This document shows, one piece after another, positions 1 to 11,721 of a stretch of 64,000 nt of DNA (the stretch's first letter is position 1; each line of letters begins with the position of its first letter). Below the pieces are notes generated by a model. The model saw nothing but the letters and a program-made list of their open reading frames with translations. It did not search any database and had not been told where the DNA came from. The DNA comes from Puniceicoccaceae bacterium. GTDB taxonomy: Bacteria; Verrucomicrobiota; Verrucomicrobiia; Opitutales; Coraliomargaritaceae. The stretch spans positions 1-64,000 of the forward strand of contig JAGYJE010000004.1 in NCBI GenBank assembly GCA_018402305.1. The letters are read 5' to 3'. Position numbers and translations under genes: made by a program.

Positions 1-112
1 GCGGGTGGCGAGATGCGGGATGCGGGTGGCGAGATGCGGGATGCGGGTGGCGAGATGCGGGATGCGAGTGGCGGGATGCGGGATGCGGGATCCGGGGTGC
101 GGGATGTGGGTG
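1..112. repeat. 21-bp tandem repeat, about five copies
   Basis: The window opens in a direct repeat with a 21-base period (unit begins GCGGGTGGCGAGATGCGGGA). The first three copies are identical and the later ones drift. Because the period is a multiple of three the repeat is open in all frames, which creates the repetitive N-terminus of the overlapping open frame. The left edge is cut by the window start. Confidence 0.85.
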
Positions 113-117
113 GCGGG

Positions 118-456
118 GCACGTTTGAAGTCGGCTCTGGCGGCGCACCGGAGTTTGATCTTTGGGAAGGGGGCTTCTCCGTGGGATTGCCGGGGGATGCG
201 GATTGACCGAGCGACGGCAGAGCGGGTCTTGAATGAAGAAGGGGGCGAGTTACCGATGTCGGTGGTCCTGCGCTGTCGGGTGCGTTATTTCACGGACGGC
301 GCGGTGCTTGGCACGGCGGAGTTTGTGCGGGGCTATGCGGCGACTTGGCAGGCTAGGTGCGGGCGAATTTATCCAGTCGCGGCGAAATCAGCGCGGGGCG
401 CGCCTTGGGGTGATCTGGCGGTGGTCAATGCTCTAAGGGGAGCGATCTTTAGATAG
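118..456 (+). pseudogene. C-terminal remnant of a RAYT-like (REP-associated) transposase
   Basis: The open frame reaching 456 has a meaningless repetitive start (13-117, the 21-bp repeat). It then carries a stretch resembling the C-terminal tail of verrucomicrobial Y1/RAYT transposases: a segment like LRCRVRYFTDGAVLG followed by a W-G-x-L-x-V-x-x-A-L-R type ending. The catalytic Y1 domain with HUH and Tyr motifs is absent, so this is the last roughly 110 residues of a decayed gene fused by chance to a tandem repeat. The family call rests on recognition of the tail and is fairly secure; a living protein is unlikely. Confidence 0.6.
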
Positions 457-535
457 CTAGATGGATGCATTCGAATGAGTTGCAATGAATGCTGCAAATG
501 ATGCAGAGAACACCGAGTGTTCTGTGTGTCGAAGG

Positions 536-1780
536 TTAGCGGTAGATCCAGAAGTGCTTCGCTCTTGCTCGAAATTCTCCGGCTTCCTTGGTCCATTGAT
601 TGACGAATTGGCTAACGCGGGCCTTGGCACCGCGCTGTGTGATTTCATTCCACCAAGCGGTGCTTCCGACGTGCTTGTTAAAAAGAGCTGAATTACTGGC
701 CTGAGAAAACGGGTTGCCCGTAGTCGACCATGCTGCGGAGAGCTGCATCATGTGAAAGCTCAGCTCCGTGGGGCGAAAGCGCTTCCAGTCGACCACGCTG
801 ACGTAGACGCCGCTTAATGGTGCGCCGGCGGTGCTTTTAGTTTGCACAATCCGGTAGCGTAGGCCCGGGATGTATTTTGCTTCGAGAGCCGCTTTCACTT
901 CATTAGGCGACTTACCTTTGAAACGAAGCAGTCGAAAAGGGTAGGGGGTGCCGATTCCATGACTAAAATTGCCTTCCTGTGCGCCCAGACCCGTCATCGC
1001 GTAGCCCAGCACGGCGGATAGATCTGGAATGTATGGCGAGGTTGGAATCCAGCGGAGTCCGGTTTGTGTCCATAGCATATCGCGACTCCAGCCTTGCATT
1101 GGAATGATAGTAAGCTGCCCTTTTTTACGGATGTGCTCAGGTAAATCCATCCAGCCGGGTATATGCTTGGCCATGCGGGCGAGTTCGGCGATCGTCAGCC
1201 CGTGAACATAGGGCACGTGAAAGGCACCCACGTAGCTGCGCCATTGTCGGTCGAGGGGCGGGCCATCGACTTTTAGGCCGCCCAGCGGATTGGGGCGGTC
1301 GAGGACGATGACTTCGACGTCATTTTCAAAGCAAGCCTCCATGGCATAGCGCATGCAGCTGACGTAAGTGTAGGACCGCACTCCCACGTCTTGGAGGTCG
1401 ATAACGAGGGCATCGAGACCTCTCAGCATTTTGGCAGTCGGTTTGCGATATTTACCGTAGAGCGAGTAGACTGGCAGTCCGGTCTTCGGATCAATTTTGT
1501 CATCGACCGGGACGTTGGCCTTTTCGTTGCCGTAGATGCCGTGCTCGGGTCCGAAGAGTGCAAGAAGTTGGACGTTGGGGGCGCGGCGCAATACATCGAT
1601 ACTGCTTTCACCCCGCCGGTTGACACCCGCAGGGTGGGTCAGAAGGCCGACCCGCTTTCCACTGACTGCTCGGAAGCCGCTTTGTTCCAGGACATCAATG
1701 CCAAGGAGGGTCGGTTCCGCCCGGGTTAAGGCTGGTAGAGCCATCAGTCCAAGGCAAAGAAGGGTAAGGATACGGTTCAT
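536..1780 (-). CDS. DUF1343 family protein, NamZ-like exo-beta-N-acetylmuramidase
   Basis: A 414-residue exported protein. Residues 1-21 form a signal peptide (hydrophobic core, ending LTRA). Family blocks follow: FGPEHGIYG near 76-84, [14 protein letters not shown] near 126-139 and DRPNPLGG near 161-168. DUF1343 proteins include NamZ, which removes terminal N-acetylmuramic acid from peptidoglycan fragments, so a periplasmic cell-wall recycling role is inferred. It is the last gene of a minus-strand run (rodA, RNase G, glycerate kinase, DUF2062), 64 bases after the DUF2062 stop. Length is normal for the family. Confidence 0.85.
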   Translation of the reverse strand: MNRILTLLCLGLMALPALTRAEPTLLGIDVLEQSGFRAVSGKRVGLLTHPAGVNRRGESSIDVLRRAPNVQLLALFGPEHGIYGNEKANVPVDDKIDPKTGLPVYSLYGKYRKPTAKMLRGLDALVIDLQDVGVRSYTYVSCMRYAMEACFENDVEVIVLDRPNPLGGLKVDGPPLDRQWRSYVGAFHVPYVHGLTIAELARMAKHIPGWMDLPEHIRKKGQLTIIPMQGWSRDMLWTQTGLRWIPTSPYIPDLSAVLGYAMTGLGAQEGNFSHGIGTPYPFRLLRFKGKSPNEVKAALEAKYIPGLRYRIVQTKSTAGAPLSGVYVSVVDWKRFRPTELSFHMMQLSAAWSTTGNPFSQASNSALFNKHVGSTAWWNEITQRGAKARVSQFVNQWTKEAGEFRARAKHFWIYR

Positions 1781-1844
1781 TCGGTCGACGATAGATGGAA
1801 GTTTGGAAATGTAAAAGGCGAATCGGCGCCGCAGATGAGCAATG

Positions 1845-2474
1845 CTAGGTCCGAGAATTTTTTCGGGCTTTTATTTTCTTTTGAAGGAGGGCGTAGCTGG
1901 CAGCGGTTCGATTGGCCGCTATCCGATAGAGCGTGCTACCGAGAAGACCAAAAAAGGTACCAAGAATCACCGCACCGAGGCTCGTAACGGTGAAAACCAC
2001 AAACAGCTGATCGAACTTTTCACCCCAGGCTCCGTGGATGAAATTATCGAGTAGGATGCGTACCTCGGTACGGTTGAGCGGGTCAACCTGGATGCCAATC
2101 AAGCCGAGAAAGATGCGCCCAATTTGGTAGGCGGAGAACCATATAGGGAAAACGGTAATTGGGTTGGAAACCACTTGTAAACCGACAAGGATAGGGAGAT
2201 TTGCGCGGAGCCAAAGAGCCAGCAGGAATGCTCCGAGAATCTGAAAGCCGTAGAGGGGCATGAGGGTTAGAATGCAGCCTGCGTAGATAGCGGGCACAAC
2301 ATTATCCACCCGAAAACTCCAGAGGTAGATTCGCTTGCGGGCTGAATCGGCAAAGATCTTTAGGATTGGGTAACGGTGTAGAGTGGCCCGCCGGGGAAGG
2401 GGACGCAGCCATTTCTTTACACGGCGGATGCGCCGCCATTTCGTCTCATTGAGCTCTGATTCCTCAACCATCAT
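1845..2474 (-). CDS. DUF2062 membrane protein
   Basis: A 209-residue protein with a basic N-terminus (RRIRRVKKW), a hydrophobic block around 58-90 that contains the family's glycine/proline-rich stretch, a [11 protein letters not shown]-like segment near 100-110, and a C-terminal membrane segment near 160-183. This matches DUF2062, a small family of inner-membrane proteins often found near glycosyltransferases and of unknown biochemical role. Its start overlaps the 3' end of the upstream glycerate kinase by 11 bases, so the two are probably translationally coupled. Confidence 0.8.
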   Translation of the reverse strand: MMVEESELNETKWRRIRRVKKWLRPLPRRATLHRYPILKIFADSARKRIYLWSFRVDNVVPAIYAGCILTLMPLYGFQILGAFLLALWLRANLPILVGLQVVSNPITVFPIWFSAYQIGRIFLGLIGIQVDPLNRTEVRILLDNFIHGAWGEKFDQLFVVFTVTSLGAVILGTFFGLLGSTLYRIAANRTAASYALLQKKIKARKNSRT

Positions 2475-3639
2475 GGGTGTAGAGGGTCTGAAGCACTTCA
2501 GTTACTTTTTTCCGCAAAAAATCGGGCGCATATTGAAGGGCTTTTTCCAGAGGCGTATTGTCGGGAGTGATGCTATAGACAGCGGTCCCCGGGAAGCGCA
2601 CGCGGACGCTTTGAGCCGCATCCTCCTCTGCCGCGCCGGCCAAAAGAATGGCTGATGTATCGCTGGAATAGGCTGCCGCCAGCAACGCATAGGGGCCTTT
2701 GCCCGCGAGCGAGCTAGTGTCAAATTTTCCTTCACCGGTTAGAACCAGGTCAGCCTCCTTTATCTTATCGGCGAGGTTGAGCCAAGCGGTGACGAGCTCG
2801 AAGCCCGGGACGTAGCTGGCCCCGACGGCGACATTGAGCCCGAATCCGATGCCGCCAGCAGCGCCACTGCCCGGCACTTCAAGCAAAGACTCAGGCTGAT
2901 TGAAGTGGGCGCAGAGGAGCTTTGCCATCCGCGCGGATGCATCGTCGAAAGTATGAACTGCATCCAATTCAAGGCCTTTCTGAGGCCCGTAAACAGCGGC
3001 GGCTCCACGCTCACCAAGTAGAGGGTTATCCACATCGCAGGCGATGTAGATGGGTGGCACCTCGACTTCCAATGAACCTGTGATCGTATCAATCCCGGAC
3101 CACTGAGCGGGCGTCACCTGGCCACTCCGGCAGAATTCCAAGCCGAGAGCTTCGAGTGCGCCGAGGCCAAGGTCGCTGGTGGCGCTCCCACCGATGCCGA
3201 TGAGAATAGCGCTGGCATCCTGAGCGACAGCGATACGGATGAGCTCTCCAACACCGCGCGTGGTGCAATGATTGGGGTGACGCTGTGCGGAGGGGACTTG
3301 TTCAAGACCCGCCACGGAGGCCATTTCAATGATAGCCAGCTTACCATTCTTTGCCCTAAGGTAGCGTCGGGCGGGTTCCGGTATTCGCTCAAGGTCAACC
3401 CAGCCAAGGGGACCTTCGACTTCGATGCCAAGGGGGCCGCACACGGTATGGTATTCCATGTAGCCATTGGCGGCTCCTGTCAGGATCGGGCAAAAGCCCT
3501 CGCCACCGTCCGTGAGCGGTGCACGCGTCAAAACCAGAGGTTCTCCGAGTGCCTCAAGGGCGCCTGCCAGTGCAGTGTCGCAGGCCTGGTCCGCTGGCAT
3601 GGCGTCTTTGAATTTATCGAAAGCAGCTAGAATGTGCAT
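2464..3639 (-). CDS. Glycerate kinase (GlxK/GarK type)
   Basis: A 391-residue cytosolic kinase that phosphorylates D-glycerate, feeding glyoxylate/glycerate carbon into lower glycolysis. The N-terminus (AAFDKFKDAMPADQA), the PLTDGGEGF block near 42-50, a glycine-rich IGIGGSATSD block, GAAGGIGFGL, and LTGEGKFDTSSLAGKGP toward the C-terminus are all typical of the type I glycerate kinase family. Length is close to the usual 380. It starts 9 bases after the RNase G stop and overlaps the next gene, indicating one operon. Confidence 0.92.
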   Translation of the reverse strand: MHILAAFDKFKDAMPADQACDTALAGALEALGEPLVLTRAPLTDGGEGFCPILTGAANGYMEYHTVCGPLGIEVEGPLGWVDLERIPEPARRYLRAKNGKLAIIEMASVAGLEQVPSAQRHPNHCTTRGVGELIRIAVAQDASAILIGIGGSATSDLGLGALEALGLEFCRSGQVTPAQWSGIDTITGSLEVEVPPIYIACDVDNPLLGERGAAAVYGPQKGLELDAVHTFDDASARMAKLLCAHFNQPESLLEVPGSGAAGGIGFGLNVAVGASYVPGFELVTAWLNLADKIKEADLVLTGEGKFDTSSLAGKGPYALLAAAYSSDTSAILLAGAAEEDAAQSVRVRFPGTAVYSITPDNTPLEKALQYAPDFLRKKVTEVLQTLYTHDG

Positions 3640-3647
3640 TTTGAGGA

Positions 3648-5450
3648 CTAACGTTGTTCCTGGCCGGTTTCGATATCGATGATCTTGAAATTCTCCACAT
3701 GGTAGATGGGGTCGGCGCGGAAGGAAAGAAGGGCTCCGTAGGATTGCTCGATCTCGAGAAGGAGGTCTTCGTCCTCATTGCGCAACCGTTCGAGATTCGT
3801 GGGATGAAGCAGGACCCGGAGTTTGATTTCCTTGTCGAGTCCATCACGGACCCGGATGTGGCGAATCACGCTGATGAGGCGGCGTTGCACTTCGACGCTC
3901 ATGGTGCGGGCGCTCTTTACGGTGCCGCGGCCGTGGCAGTAAGGGCAGTCGGTGTAGATCCCACTAGAGTGGCTTTCCGAGTGCCGCTGCCGCGTCATCT
4001 GCATGATGCCGAGCGTTGAAATGGGAAGGATCTGGTTTTTTGCCTTGTCGTTAGCCATCTCGCGGCGCATGCGGGCGAGCACGGCATTGCGGTCTTTTTT
4101 CGCCTTCATGTCGATGAAGTCGAGAATGATGAGTCCGCCAATATTGCGGAGACGCACCTGGCGGCAAATCTCGGAGGCGGCCTCCAGGTTGACCTGAAGG
4201 ATGAAGTCTTTGCCGTCCTTGTTTTTGTTTTTATGTGAACCTGTGTTCACATCTATAGAGATGAGTGCCTCGGTTTCTTCGATAACAATTTCGCCACCGC
4301 CGGGGAGAGGTACGCAGCGCATGTAGGTTTGCTCAATCTGGCGCTCAATATTAAAGCGTTCAAAGATAGGAATATCTTCTTTAAAGAGATGAATCTTTGA
4401 TTTGGAACGGGGCGATATTTTGGAGACCTCCTCGATGATTGACTCATAGTCTTCCTTCTTATCCACAATGACGCGATCAATCTCCTCCGTCAGGAAGTCG
4501 CGCACCGTGCGGCCCACGATATCCGGTTCCACGTAGAGGCAGGCCGGCTTCTTCGTTGATTCCATCCGCTGGTTGATTACCTCCCAGCGCTTAAGGAGAA
4601 TGTGCAGGTCGCGAATGAAGTAGCGGGCTTTTTTCCCCTCACCTGCGGTGCGCACGATGATGCCCATGCCTTCGGGGAGGGTGAGGTCGCGCAAGATGCT
4701 TTTGAGACGGGAACGTTCTTTCTTGTCTTCAATCTTGCGGGAAATGCCGAGCGTGCCTGTGTGCGGCATAAGGACCAAGAAACGGCCAGGGAGGGCAATG
4801 TTGGTCGTTGTACGGGGACCCTTTGAGCCAATTTGACCCTTTGTGATCTGGATGACGATTTCGCTCCCAATCGGGTAGAGTTTCGGAATGTCTTTAACGG
4901 TGATCTTTTCGGCTTCCCGTTTGCGCTGTTTTTCCGATTTGTTGTCACGAACGACCTCGATGGTGGTGTCCTTGGCCGCGGGCAGGATGTCCCAGTAGTG
5001 AAGGAAAGCGTTCTTGTCTTCACCAATGTCGACAAAAGCCGCTTTCAGGCCCGCTTCGAGATTTTGGATACGGCCTTTAAAAATTGCGCCGACTTCGCGA
5101 GCTTCGCCCGTGCGTTCGACCTCGAACTTTTCCAAAACGCCGTCTTGAAGGAGGGCTACCCGTTTTTCGAGCGGCTCTGAGTTGATGATGAGCTCAGTGT
5201 AGGACTTCTTCTCAGACTTGATTGCTTTGACGATTCGGGAGATGAGCGGTTGCTTTTTCTCGCGTTTTGCCGCGTCGTCTTTCAACGCGCGGGTGTCGAT
5301 TCGTTCGGTCTTCTGCTCCTCCGGCGGGGCCGTCAATTCCTCCGTGTATTGGTCGTCGCTCTGTGGATTTTGCGCGCTCTCTGGGCGGTGGGCTTTTTGC
5401 GTGCTCTGCTGGTTCGCCTGCGAATTATTGGTAGTGGTTGTTTCGTTCAT
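3648..5450 (-). CDS. rng: Ribonuclease G/E
   Basis: About 600 residues from the ATG at 5450; an in-frame TTG at 5507 is a less likely start. The N-terminal 80 residues are low-complexity and polar. Then come an S1 RNA-binding domain ([23 protein letters not shown] is the usual lead-in), the 5'-sensor/RNase H-like part, the metal-binding catalytic DVNTG and LDFID motifs, and the CPYCHGRG zinc-link. No long RNase E scaffold tail follows, so it is RNase G-like in size. It acts in mRNA turnover and rRNA 5' processing. It lies between rodA and glycerate kinase, as in many Gram-negatives where rng sits in the rod-shape cluster. Confidence 0.93.
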   Translation of the reverse strand: MNETTTTNNSQANQQSTQKAHRPESAQNPQSDDQYTEELTAPPEEQKTERIDTRALKDDAAKREKKQPLISRIVKAIKSEKKSYTELIINSEPLEKRVALLQDGVLEKFEVERTGEAREVGAIFKGRIQNLEAGLKAAFVDIGEDKNAFLHYWDILPAAKDTTIEVVRDNKSEKQRKREAEKITVKDIPKLYPIGSEIVIQITKGQIGSKGPRTTTNIALPGRFLVLMPHTGTLGISRKIEDKKERSRLKSILRDLTLPEGMGIIVRTAGEGKKARYFIRDLHILLKRWEVINQRMESTKKPACLYVEPDIVGRTVRDFLTEEIDRVIVDKKEDYESIIEEVSKISPRSKSKIHLFKEDIPIFERFNIERQIEQTYMRCVPLPGGGEIVIEETEALISIDVNTGSHKNKNKDGKDFILQVNLEAASEICRQVRLRNIGGLIILDFIDMKAKKDRNAVLARMRREMANDKAKNQILPISTLGIMQMTRQRHSESHSSGIYTDCPYCHGRGTVKSARTMSVEVQRRLISVIRHIRVRDGLDKEIKLRVLLHPTNLERLRNEDEDLLLEIEQSYGALLSFRADPIYHVENFKIIDIETGQEQR

Positions 5451-5537
5451 TGCTATGGGTTTCCCTTGGGTGATGTCGGGACCCTTCGCTTTGCCTGTTT
5501 TTATCAACCAATCTACGTGCGTTAAGAATAGCCAATA

Positions 5538-6758
<1,221 letters not shown>

Positions 6759-6851
6759 GAGGTTTTGATACTGTTTGCTGAAAATATGACGGTAGACGGG
6801 CACGTTTGGTGGAGAGAGGGCGGAGGTTAGGCTCAAATTGTGTTAACCGGT

Positions 6852-7313
6852 CTAATTGAGGTCTCCCAGATAAATCGAGCCGGAGTCAAAATGATCATTC
6901 TTGAAAAAAGGTTTTATGGCCTCCGGGAGCAAGCGGCGCTCGGCCAATTCTTTAAGTGGGATCCATTCAACACCGATTTGTTTCTTATCGTGCTCGCTTC
7001 CAGGGCCGATGTCATCCGGGTCCGGGAGTGTGCAGCGGAAAACACTCTCTACCTGATGAAAGGCATGGTGAGTCTTGTGGAACTCGTGGTTCTTACCGAT
7101 GTATTCCCGGACGTAAAGAAGCGGGCCGATTTCGACTTCGGTCCCGATCTCTTCGAGGCATTCGCGCTTGAGCCCCTCGTGAAGCGTCTCGCCATGACGC
7201 TGTCCGCCGCCTGGCAATATATAAAAGATGCCAGAGCGGTCCCGCATTTGGATGGTAAGCAATTTCCCGTCAATGATGATGAGGGCGCGTGCTGCTGTTC
7301 GGATGTGGCGCAT
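6852..7313 (-). CDS. NUDIX hydrolase
   Basis: A 153-residue protein with a clear Nudix box, G-x5-E-x7-REx2EEx2G (the segment from GGGQRHGE through RECLEEIG, about residues 35-57). The substrate cannot be told from sequence. The family cleaves nucleoside diphosphates linked to other groups. It sits 15 bases upstream of the rodA TTG alternative, so it could be co-transcribed with the cell-shape genes. Start is the ATG at 7313. Confidence 0.9.
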   Translation of the reverse strand: MRHIRTAARALIIIDGKLLTIQMRDRSGIFYILPGGGQRHGETLHEGLKRECLEEIGTEVEIGPLLYVREYIGKNHEFHKTHHAFHQVESVFRCTLPDPDDIGPGSEHDKKQIGVEWIPLKELAERRLLPEAIKPFFKNDHFDSGSIYLGDLN

Positions 7314-7472
7314 AAATAAGTTTCCTTCCTAACCAAATGGCGATTCTGCGAGGAGCAAGTCTCAACATAGGTTCTGTGAAGTTGATGCAAAATTGCTGAT
7401 ATTAAAGATCGAGGGCTTGTTCTGCAACCCTGGCTTGCTCAGGGTGGTTCACTAGTATTATTTCCGGCGGGT

Positions 7473-7838
7473 ATGGACAGTCACATCTTCAAAGAGCAGT
7501 TTTCGAACTCACCGCAGTTACTGTCGTTCATCGAGGCGAACTTCGGGGGTCCTGAGCGCGAAGAAAGTCGACGGAGGTTACTGGAATTGGCTGATTCGAG
7601 TGAATTCACATTGCGACAATGGGTTGAGTCGATGCGGACAGTGCGCGCTTGGTTGGATACCCGTGATTTGGTTATGTCGATCGAGGACGAGTTGGGCTAC
7701 GTTTGTTGTGCGGGCGAGGCAGCCGGTCCAGGGGCTAATTTGACCTACCTGCCGGGGCTGGTTTCTGATATGCTGGAGGCTTACGGTTGTGAACGGGCCG
7801 AGCCACGCGGTGCTGTTGAAGGCGAATCATTCAGCTAG
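7473..7838 (+). CDS. Conserved hypothetical small protein, 121 aa
   Basis: I do not recognise a family. The protein is acidic, soluble and mostly helical in appearance, without a signal peptide or membrane segment; a Cys pair lies near the C-terminal third (YVCCAGE). The ATG at 7473 follows a purine-rich stretch (CCGGCGGGT). It is read in the same direction as lysA, 54 bases upstream of it, so the two may be co-transcribed. Codon use looks like its neighbours, which argues that it is a real gene. Confidence 0.6.
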   Translation: MDSHIFKEQFSNSPQLLSFIEANFGGPEREESRRRLLELADSSEFTLRQWVESMRTVRAWLDTRDLVMSIEDELGYVCCAGEAAGPGANLTYLPGLVSDMLEAYGCERAEPRGAVEGESFS

Positions 7839-7892
7839 ATAAATGAGTGATTCTCACTTGCCTGTGCGCCCGAGGATCATTTGCTTTTGCAA

Positions 7893-9149
7893 ATGGCCAA
7901 AATAACCCAGCCCCGATTTCTTGATTTGAGCATGGCTCAGCAGATTGCAGAGACGCATGGCACGCCGCTCTATGTCTATGACGAAGCCCTTTTGCGGCGC
8001 AACGCGGAATCAGTTTTGGCCTTCCCCAATGCCTACGGGTTAACGGCTCGATACGCCATGAAAGCCTCGCCCAATGCGGCGATTCTTAAGCTGTTCGCGG
8101 GGATGGGCTTTCATATCGATGCGTCTTCCGGGCACGAAGTGCATCGGGCGATGGCGGCTGGAGTCGAAGCGTCTAAAATAAGTTTGAGCGCGCAGGAGCT
8201 ACCTGCCGATCTGGGCGAACTACTCGCAGCTGGTATTAAAATGAACGCATGCTCACTGGCGCAGCTCGAGCGATTCGGGCAACTCAACCCCGGTGGTCGG
8301 ATTGGGCTGCGTTTCAATCCGGGGTCGGGCTCCGGTGGAAATAACCGAACAAATGTTGGTGGTCCGTCTTCCAGTTTTGGCATTTGGCACGAATGGGTGT
8401 CTCAGGTAAAAGAAACTTTACAGCGCTACGATCTGACCGCGACGCGCATTCATACCCACATTGGCTCGGGGAGCGATCCTGAGGTTTGGCTTAAGGTCGC
8501 AACGATGAATTTTGACTTGGTTCGCCAGTTCCCTGATGTTGCGACGCTTAACCTCGGGGGTGGTTACAAGGTGGGGCGCATGCCAGACGAAAAGACGACC
8601 GATCTCCAAATCGTAGGCCAACCTGTAAGGGCGAAGTTTGAGCAATTTGCTGCGGAGACTGGCAGGCAGATTCACTTGGAGGTGGAACCGGGAACCTTCC
8701 TGGTGGCGAATGCGGGGGCGGTGCTCGCCAAAGTGCAGGACGTCGTTTCGACGGGTGCTGGGGGCTATGACTTTATCAAGCTGGATACCGGAATGACCGA
8801 GCTTTTACGCCCTTCGATTTATGGCGCACAACACCCGATCAGTATTTTGCAAGAGTGTCCCTCAGAAAATACACGGGACTACGTAGTCGTCGGCCATTGC
8901 TGCGAGTCCGGCGATATTCTTACCCCTGCGCCCGGCGATCCGGAGCTCCTGGCCACGCGCCACCTCCCCGAGGCTAAAATCGGTGATTTTTGTGTAATCG
9001 ATGGTACGGGTGCCTACGCGTCCGGAATGACGCCCAAGCACTACAACTCCTATCCGGAGGCCGCCGAGGTTATGCTGGAATCCAGCGGGGTGCCGCGTCT
9101 GATTCGGCGTCGTCAAAAGCTTGAGGATATTTGGGCGAATGAGCTTTAA
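7893..9149 (+). CDS. lysA: Diaminopimelate decarboxylase
   Basis: A 418-residue fold-type III PLP enzyme that decarboxylates meso-diaminopimelate to lysine. The PLP lysine is in [13 protein letters not shown] near residue 53. Further marks are the HxHIGSG loop, the glycine-rich LNLGGGY phosphate-binding loop, EPGTF for substrate/PLP binding, and CCESGD near the C-terminus, which supplies the active-site Cys from the partner subunit. I start at the ATG at 7893; an in-frame TTG lies 12 bases upstream. It ends 14 bases before the convergent DCC-family gene. Confidence 0.9.
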   Translation: MAKITQPRFLDLSMAQQIAETHGTPLYVYDEALLRRNAESVLAFPNAYGLTARYAMKASPNAAILKLFAGMGFHIDASSGHEVHRAMAAGVEASKISLSAQELPADLGELLAAGIKMNACSLAQLERFGQLNPGGRIGLRFNPGSGSGGNNRTNVGGPSSSFGIWHEWVSQVKETLQRYDLTATRIHTHIGSGSDPEVWLKVATMNFDLVRQFPDVATLNLGGGYKVGRMPDEKTTDLQIVGQPVRAKFEQFAAETGRQIHLEVEPGTFLVANAGAVLAKVQDVVSTGAGGYDFIKLDTGMTELLRPSIYGAQHPISILQECPSENTRDYVVVGHCCESGDILTPAPGDPELLATRHLPEAKIGDFCVIDGTGAYASGMTPKHYNSYPEAAEVMLESSGVPRLIRRRQKLEDIWANEL

Positions 9150-9162
9150 TCGCCGGAGGTGT

Positions 9163-9588
9163 TTAAGGAAGCAGTTTTACCGGCTCGTCTCCGCTGGGTA
9201 GCGCACAAACTCCGTTCGTGAAAAAGCGGTGCCGGTTACGGGCCACCCAGTCGTAGACGGCATCGCGCCATTTAAGTGGCAGCCAACGTGCCATTTTTGC
9301 GGGCCATTGCCAGAAGGACCCAGTGTCGATCAGCGCATACAGGATCGCCTCGGAGCGAAGGAAGCGGTGCCCACCTTCATCGGCGACCTGAGACGAACGG
9401 TAATAGATTACAGTGGAAAGCTGTTCCCTGAGAGTGGGCGAGAGATACCCCTGGGCCGTTTCACCCTGAATCGGAGCAAACTTGAGGGCATCGGCTCGGT
9501 CGTTTTTTAGCAGAAAGCGAACAGAGCGGGTGCACAGACCGCACTCACCGTCGTAGAAGAGAATGGCAGACTGTTTTTTATTTTCCAT
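9163..9588 (-). CDS. DCC-family (DUF393) thiol-disulfide oxidoreductase-like protein
   Basis: A 141-residue protein with the N-terminal FYDGECGLCTRSV motif, where the Cys pair resembles a thioredoxin-type redox centre, followed by a helical C-terminal half. DUF393/DCC proteins are thioredoxin-fold relatives of uncertain substrate. It lies just downstream of mnmA (mnmA starts at 10685 and ends at 9615) with a 26-base gap, so it may be expressed with it. Confidence 0.85.
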   Translation of the reverse strand: MENKKQSAILFYDGECGLCTRSVRFLLKNDRADALKFAPIQGETAQGYLSPTLREQLSTVIYYRSSQVADEGGHRFLRSEAILYALIDTGSFWQWPAKMARWLPLKWRDAVYDWVARNRHRFFTNGVCALPSGDEPVKLLP

Positions 9589-9614
9589 GGACGCGTGCGA
9601 TGAAGATCGACCGG

Positions 9615-10685
9615 CTAGGCGTAGAATCCGCCACCCAAAAGTTTTTGTCCGTCGTAAAGTGCCAGAATCTGACCCGAGGAAAGTGCCCGTTGAGGTTCAT
9701 CGAAGCGAACCGTTGCCCGACCACCATCAAGAGGCGTGTAGCTTATCGACTGAGATGGGTCGCGGTAGCGGGGTTTGGCCAACAGCCGTCGTGGCTCGTT
9801 GATCGGGCGGTTCACGAAGCTCAGTCCGTAAAGTTCCACCTCCGAGGTGAAGAGGCCGGGGGCGTCTGGATTGTCGAACGCGACAACAAGCTCGTTGCGC
9901 TCCATGTCCAGTTTGGTGACAACGTAGAATGCGTTGTCTGTATTCGAGGGCACGCCGATGCCGCGGCGCTGGCCAGTCGTGTAACGATGTAAGCCGCGGT
10001 GCTGCCCCAGAATTCGCCCATCCGCATTGACGATATTGCCCGGTTTATCCTCAATGTAGTGTTCCAGAAAGCGGCTAATATTCATATCACCGAGGAAGCA
10101 GATGCCCTGGCTGTCTTTTTTGTTGGCATTCGGTAGCTTTGCCTCATGCGCCAAGTTGCGCACATGTTTTTTTTGCAATTCGCCAACGGGAAAATAGGCT
10201 TTGCGAATTTGTTCCTGGCAAAGCAGCGCGAGGAAGTAGGTTTGATCCTTGTTGTTGTCGAGCCCCTCAAAGAGGTCTTCGGTGCCGTCTTCATTAGTTA
10301 GTTTGCGCGCATAGTGCCCCGTCGCGATGCCGTCAAATCCGGCTCTCAGGGCATATTCTTGAAAAATCCCAAACTTCATTTCGCGATTACACATCATATC
10401 GGGATTCGGGGTGATCCCGCACTCATATCCGTCGACGAGATAATTGACCACACGGTCCCGGTATTCATTCACAAGATTAACGATTTCGTAATCGATCCCC
10501 AGGTGTTGGGCCACGGCGCGGGAATCTTCAATATCCTGTTGCGCGGGGCAGTCGGCAAGCGGCATTTCTTCATTCATCCATGTGCGGATGTAGGCGCCCG
10601 AGACCGCGTAGCCCCGTTCTTTCAAAAGAAGGGCAGCCACGGCACTGTCGACCCCACCGGAGAGAGCTACGAGAATTTTTTTCAT
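9615..10685 (-). CDS. mnmA: tRNA-specific 2-thiouridylase MnmA
   Basis: Installs the 2-thio group on U34 of tRNA-Lys, Glu and Gln. From the ATG at 10685 the protein is 356 residues and begins [16 protein letters not shown], the PP-loop ATP pyrophosphatase signature. The two catalytic cysteines are visible: Cys99 in [13 protein letters not shown] and Cys196 in GICFLGD. An in-frame extension to 10727 exists but lacks family similarity, so I reject it. Confidence 0.95.
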   Translation of the reverse strand: MKKILVALSGGVDSAVAALLLKERGYAVSGAYIRTWMNEEMPLADCPAQQDIEDSRAVAQHLGIDYEIVNLVNEYRDRVVNYLVDGYECGITPNPDMMCNREMKFGIFQEYALRAGFDGIATGHYARKLTNEDGTEDLFEGLDNNKDQTYFLALLCQEQIRKAYFPVGELQKKHVRNLAHEAKLPNANKKDSQGICFLGDMNISRFLEHYIEDKPGNIVNADGRILGQHRGLHRYTTGQRRGIGVPSNTDNAFYVVTKLDMERNELVVAFDNPDAPGLFTSEVELYGLSFVNRPINEPRRLLAKPRYRDPSQSISYTPLDGGRATVRFDEPQRALSSGQILALYDGQKLLGGGFYA

Positions 10686-10939
10686 AAAAGTAAAGAAAGC
10701 ACCATGCGAGTGTCCGTCAACAAGCACTCGGCCTGATTTTAAAGACAGCAGAGCGGGAAAGTGGCTTTTAAAACGGGCGCTCAGGGGCGTTCAGAATTTT
10801 GTGAAAATCAAGCAGCACGACCTTTGCGTGATTGTAAACAATAGCCTGGGAATAATTTTGCGTTGGATGAAGCATTTGGTGGTTCTTTGGAGAATTCCAG
10901 TGTTGTGCGATGGGGCATAAGTGGTTTGCTTAACGGACT

Positions 10940-11716
10940 ATGTCAGAAAACACAGCATCCAACGGCGGTCAGCCTCAGCAGGTTAATTTACAGCAAATCG
11001 CCCAGCAATTCATGGCCGGTTTGCAGCGGCATTTCGACATGCTTGCTTTCAACATGGCAGCGAGGGAGAGCGTACAGGAAACGGCCTACAATGAGCGGGT
11101 CAATGCGCCTCGTGTGATGCCGGCGGCTCAGCATCATCAAAATTTTGAACAGATGCAGGCTTATGCCCGTGATTTACTGGTCCGGCAGGTGATTGGGGAT
11201 TGTATGAACCTTGCGGTGACGGGCATGAATAATGCGCATTTTTTTCTGGCTTTGGTCAAAGCAACGAAAGCGAACGCTCAGGTCAGTCAAGAGGCTCAGC
11301 AGTCAGCTCAGGAGCGGCAAAAGGCCTTTGTGCCGGCGCCGCTGGATGCCAAATTCAATAAGCTTGAGGCCGATTACGGTATCATGTGTGAATTGGAGGA
11401 CACCATTGTGTCGCTGGGTTTTCTCATGCAGATCCTCCTGCAGCAAGGAGGGGTGGTCCAGGCAGCGCAGGTTGATGAAAATGGAGAGCTTGTGCTGGAA
11501 TTGAAAGCGGTGAAAATTCTTAATCGTGAGGCCGAGTCCGGAAAGACAACGGGCAAGCTGGTGGATCAGCGTAAGATTTTCAAGGAGGGCGATGTGGTGA
11601 CGTTGACGGATTTGGAGCTGCAGCTCGTCCTCGTGACGATCGCATCGTTTGCGGACAGCTTATTTAAGTCGGTGTCGCTTTACGCGAAGTCGATCAAAGA
11701 TGCGAACGAATCCTAA
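10940..11716 (+). CDS. Conserved hypothetical protein, 258 aa
   Basis: I do not recognise a family. The first half is rich in Gln and Ala (QVNLQQIAQQFMAGLQRHFDM and following). There is no signal peptide or membrane segment, and the C-terminal 60 residues alternate charged and hydrophobic positions as in an alpha/beta domain (FKEGDVVTLTDLELQLVLVT). The gene is followed after 5 bases by an EEP-family nuclease gene and then rlmH, so a three-gene unit is likely. The function is not inferable from this sequence. Confidence 0.7.
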   Translation: MSENTASNGGQPQQVNLQQIAQQFMAGLQRHFDMLAFNMAARESVQETAYNERVNAPRVMPAAQHHQNFEQMQAYARDLLVRQVIGDCMNLAVTGMNNAHFFLALVKATKANAQVSQEAQQSAQERQKAFVPAPLDAKFNKLEADYGIMCELEDTIVSLGFLMQILLQQGGVVQAAQVDENGELVLELKAVKILNREAESGKTTGKLVDQRKIFKEGDVVTLTDLELQLVLVTIASFADSLFKSVSLYAKSIKDANES

Positions 11717-11721
11717 GGGGC

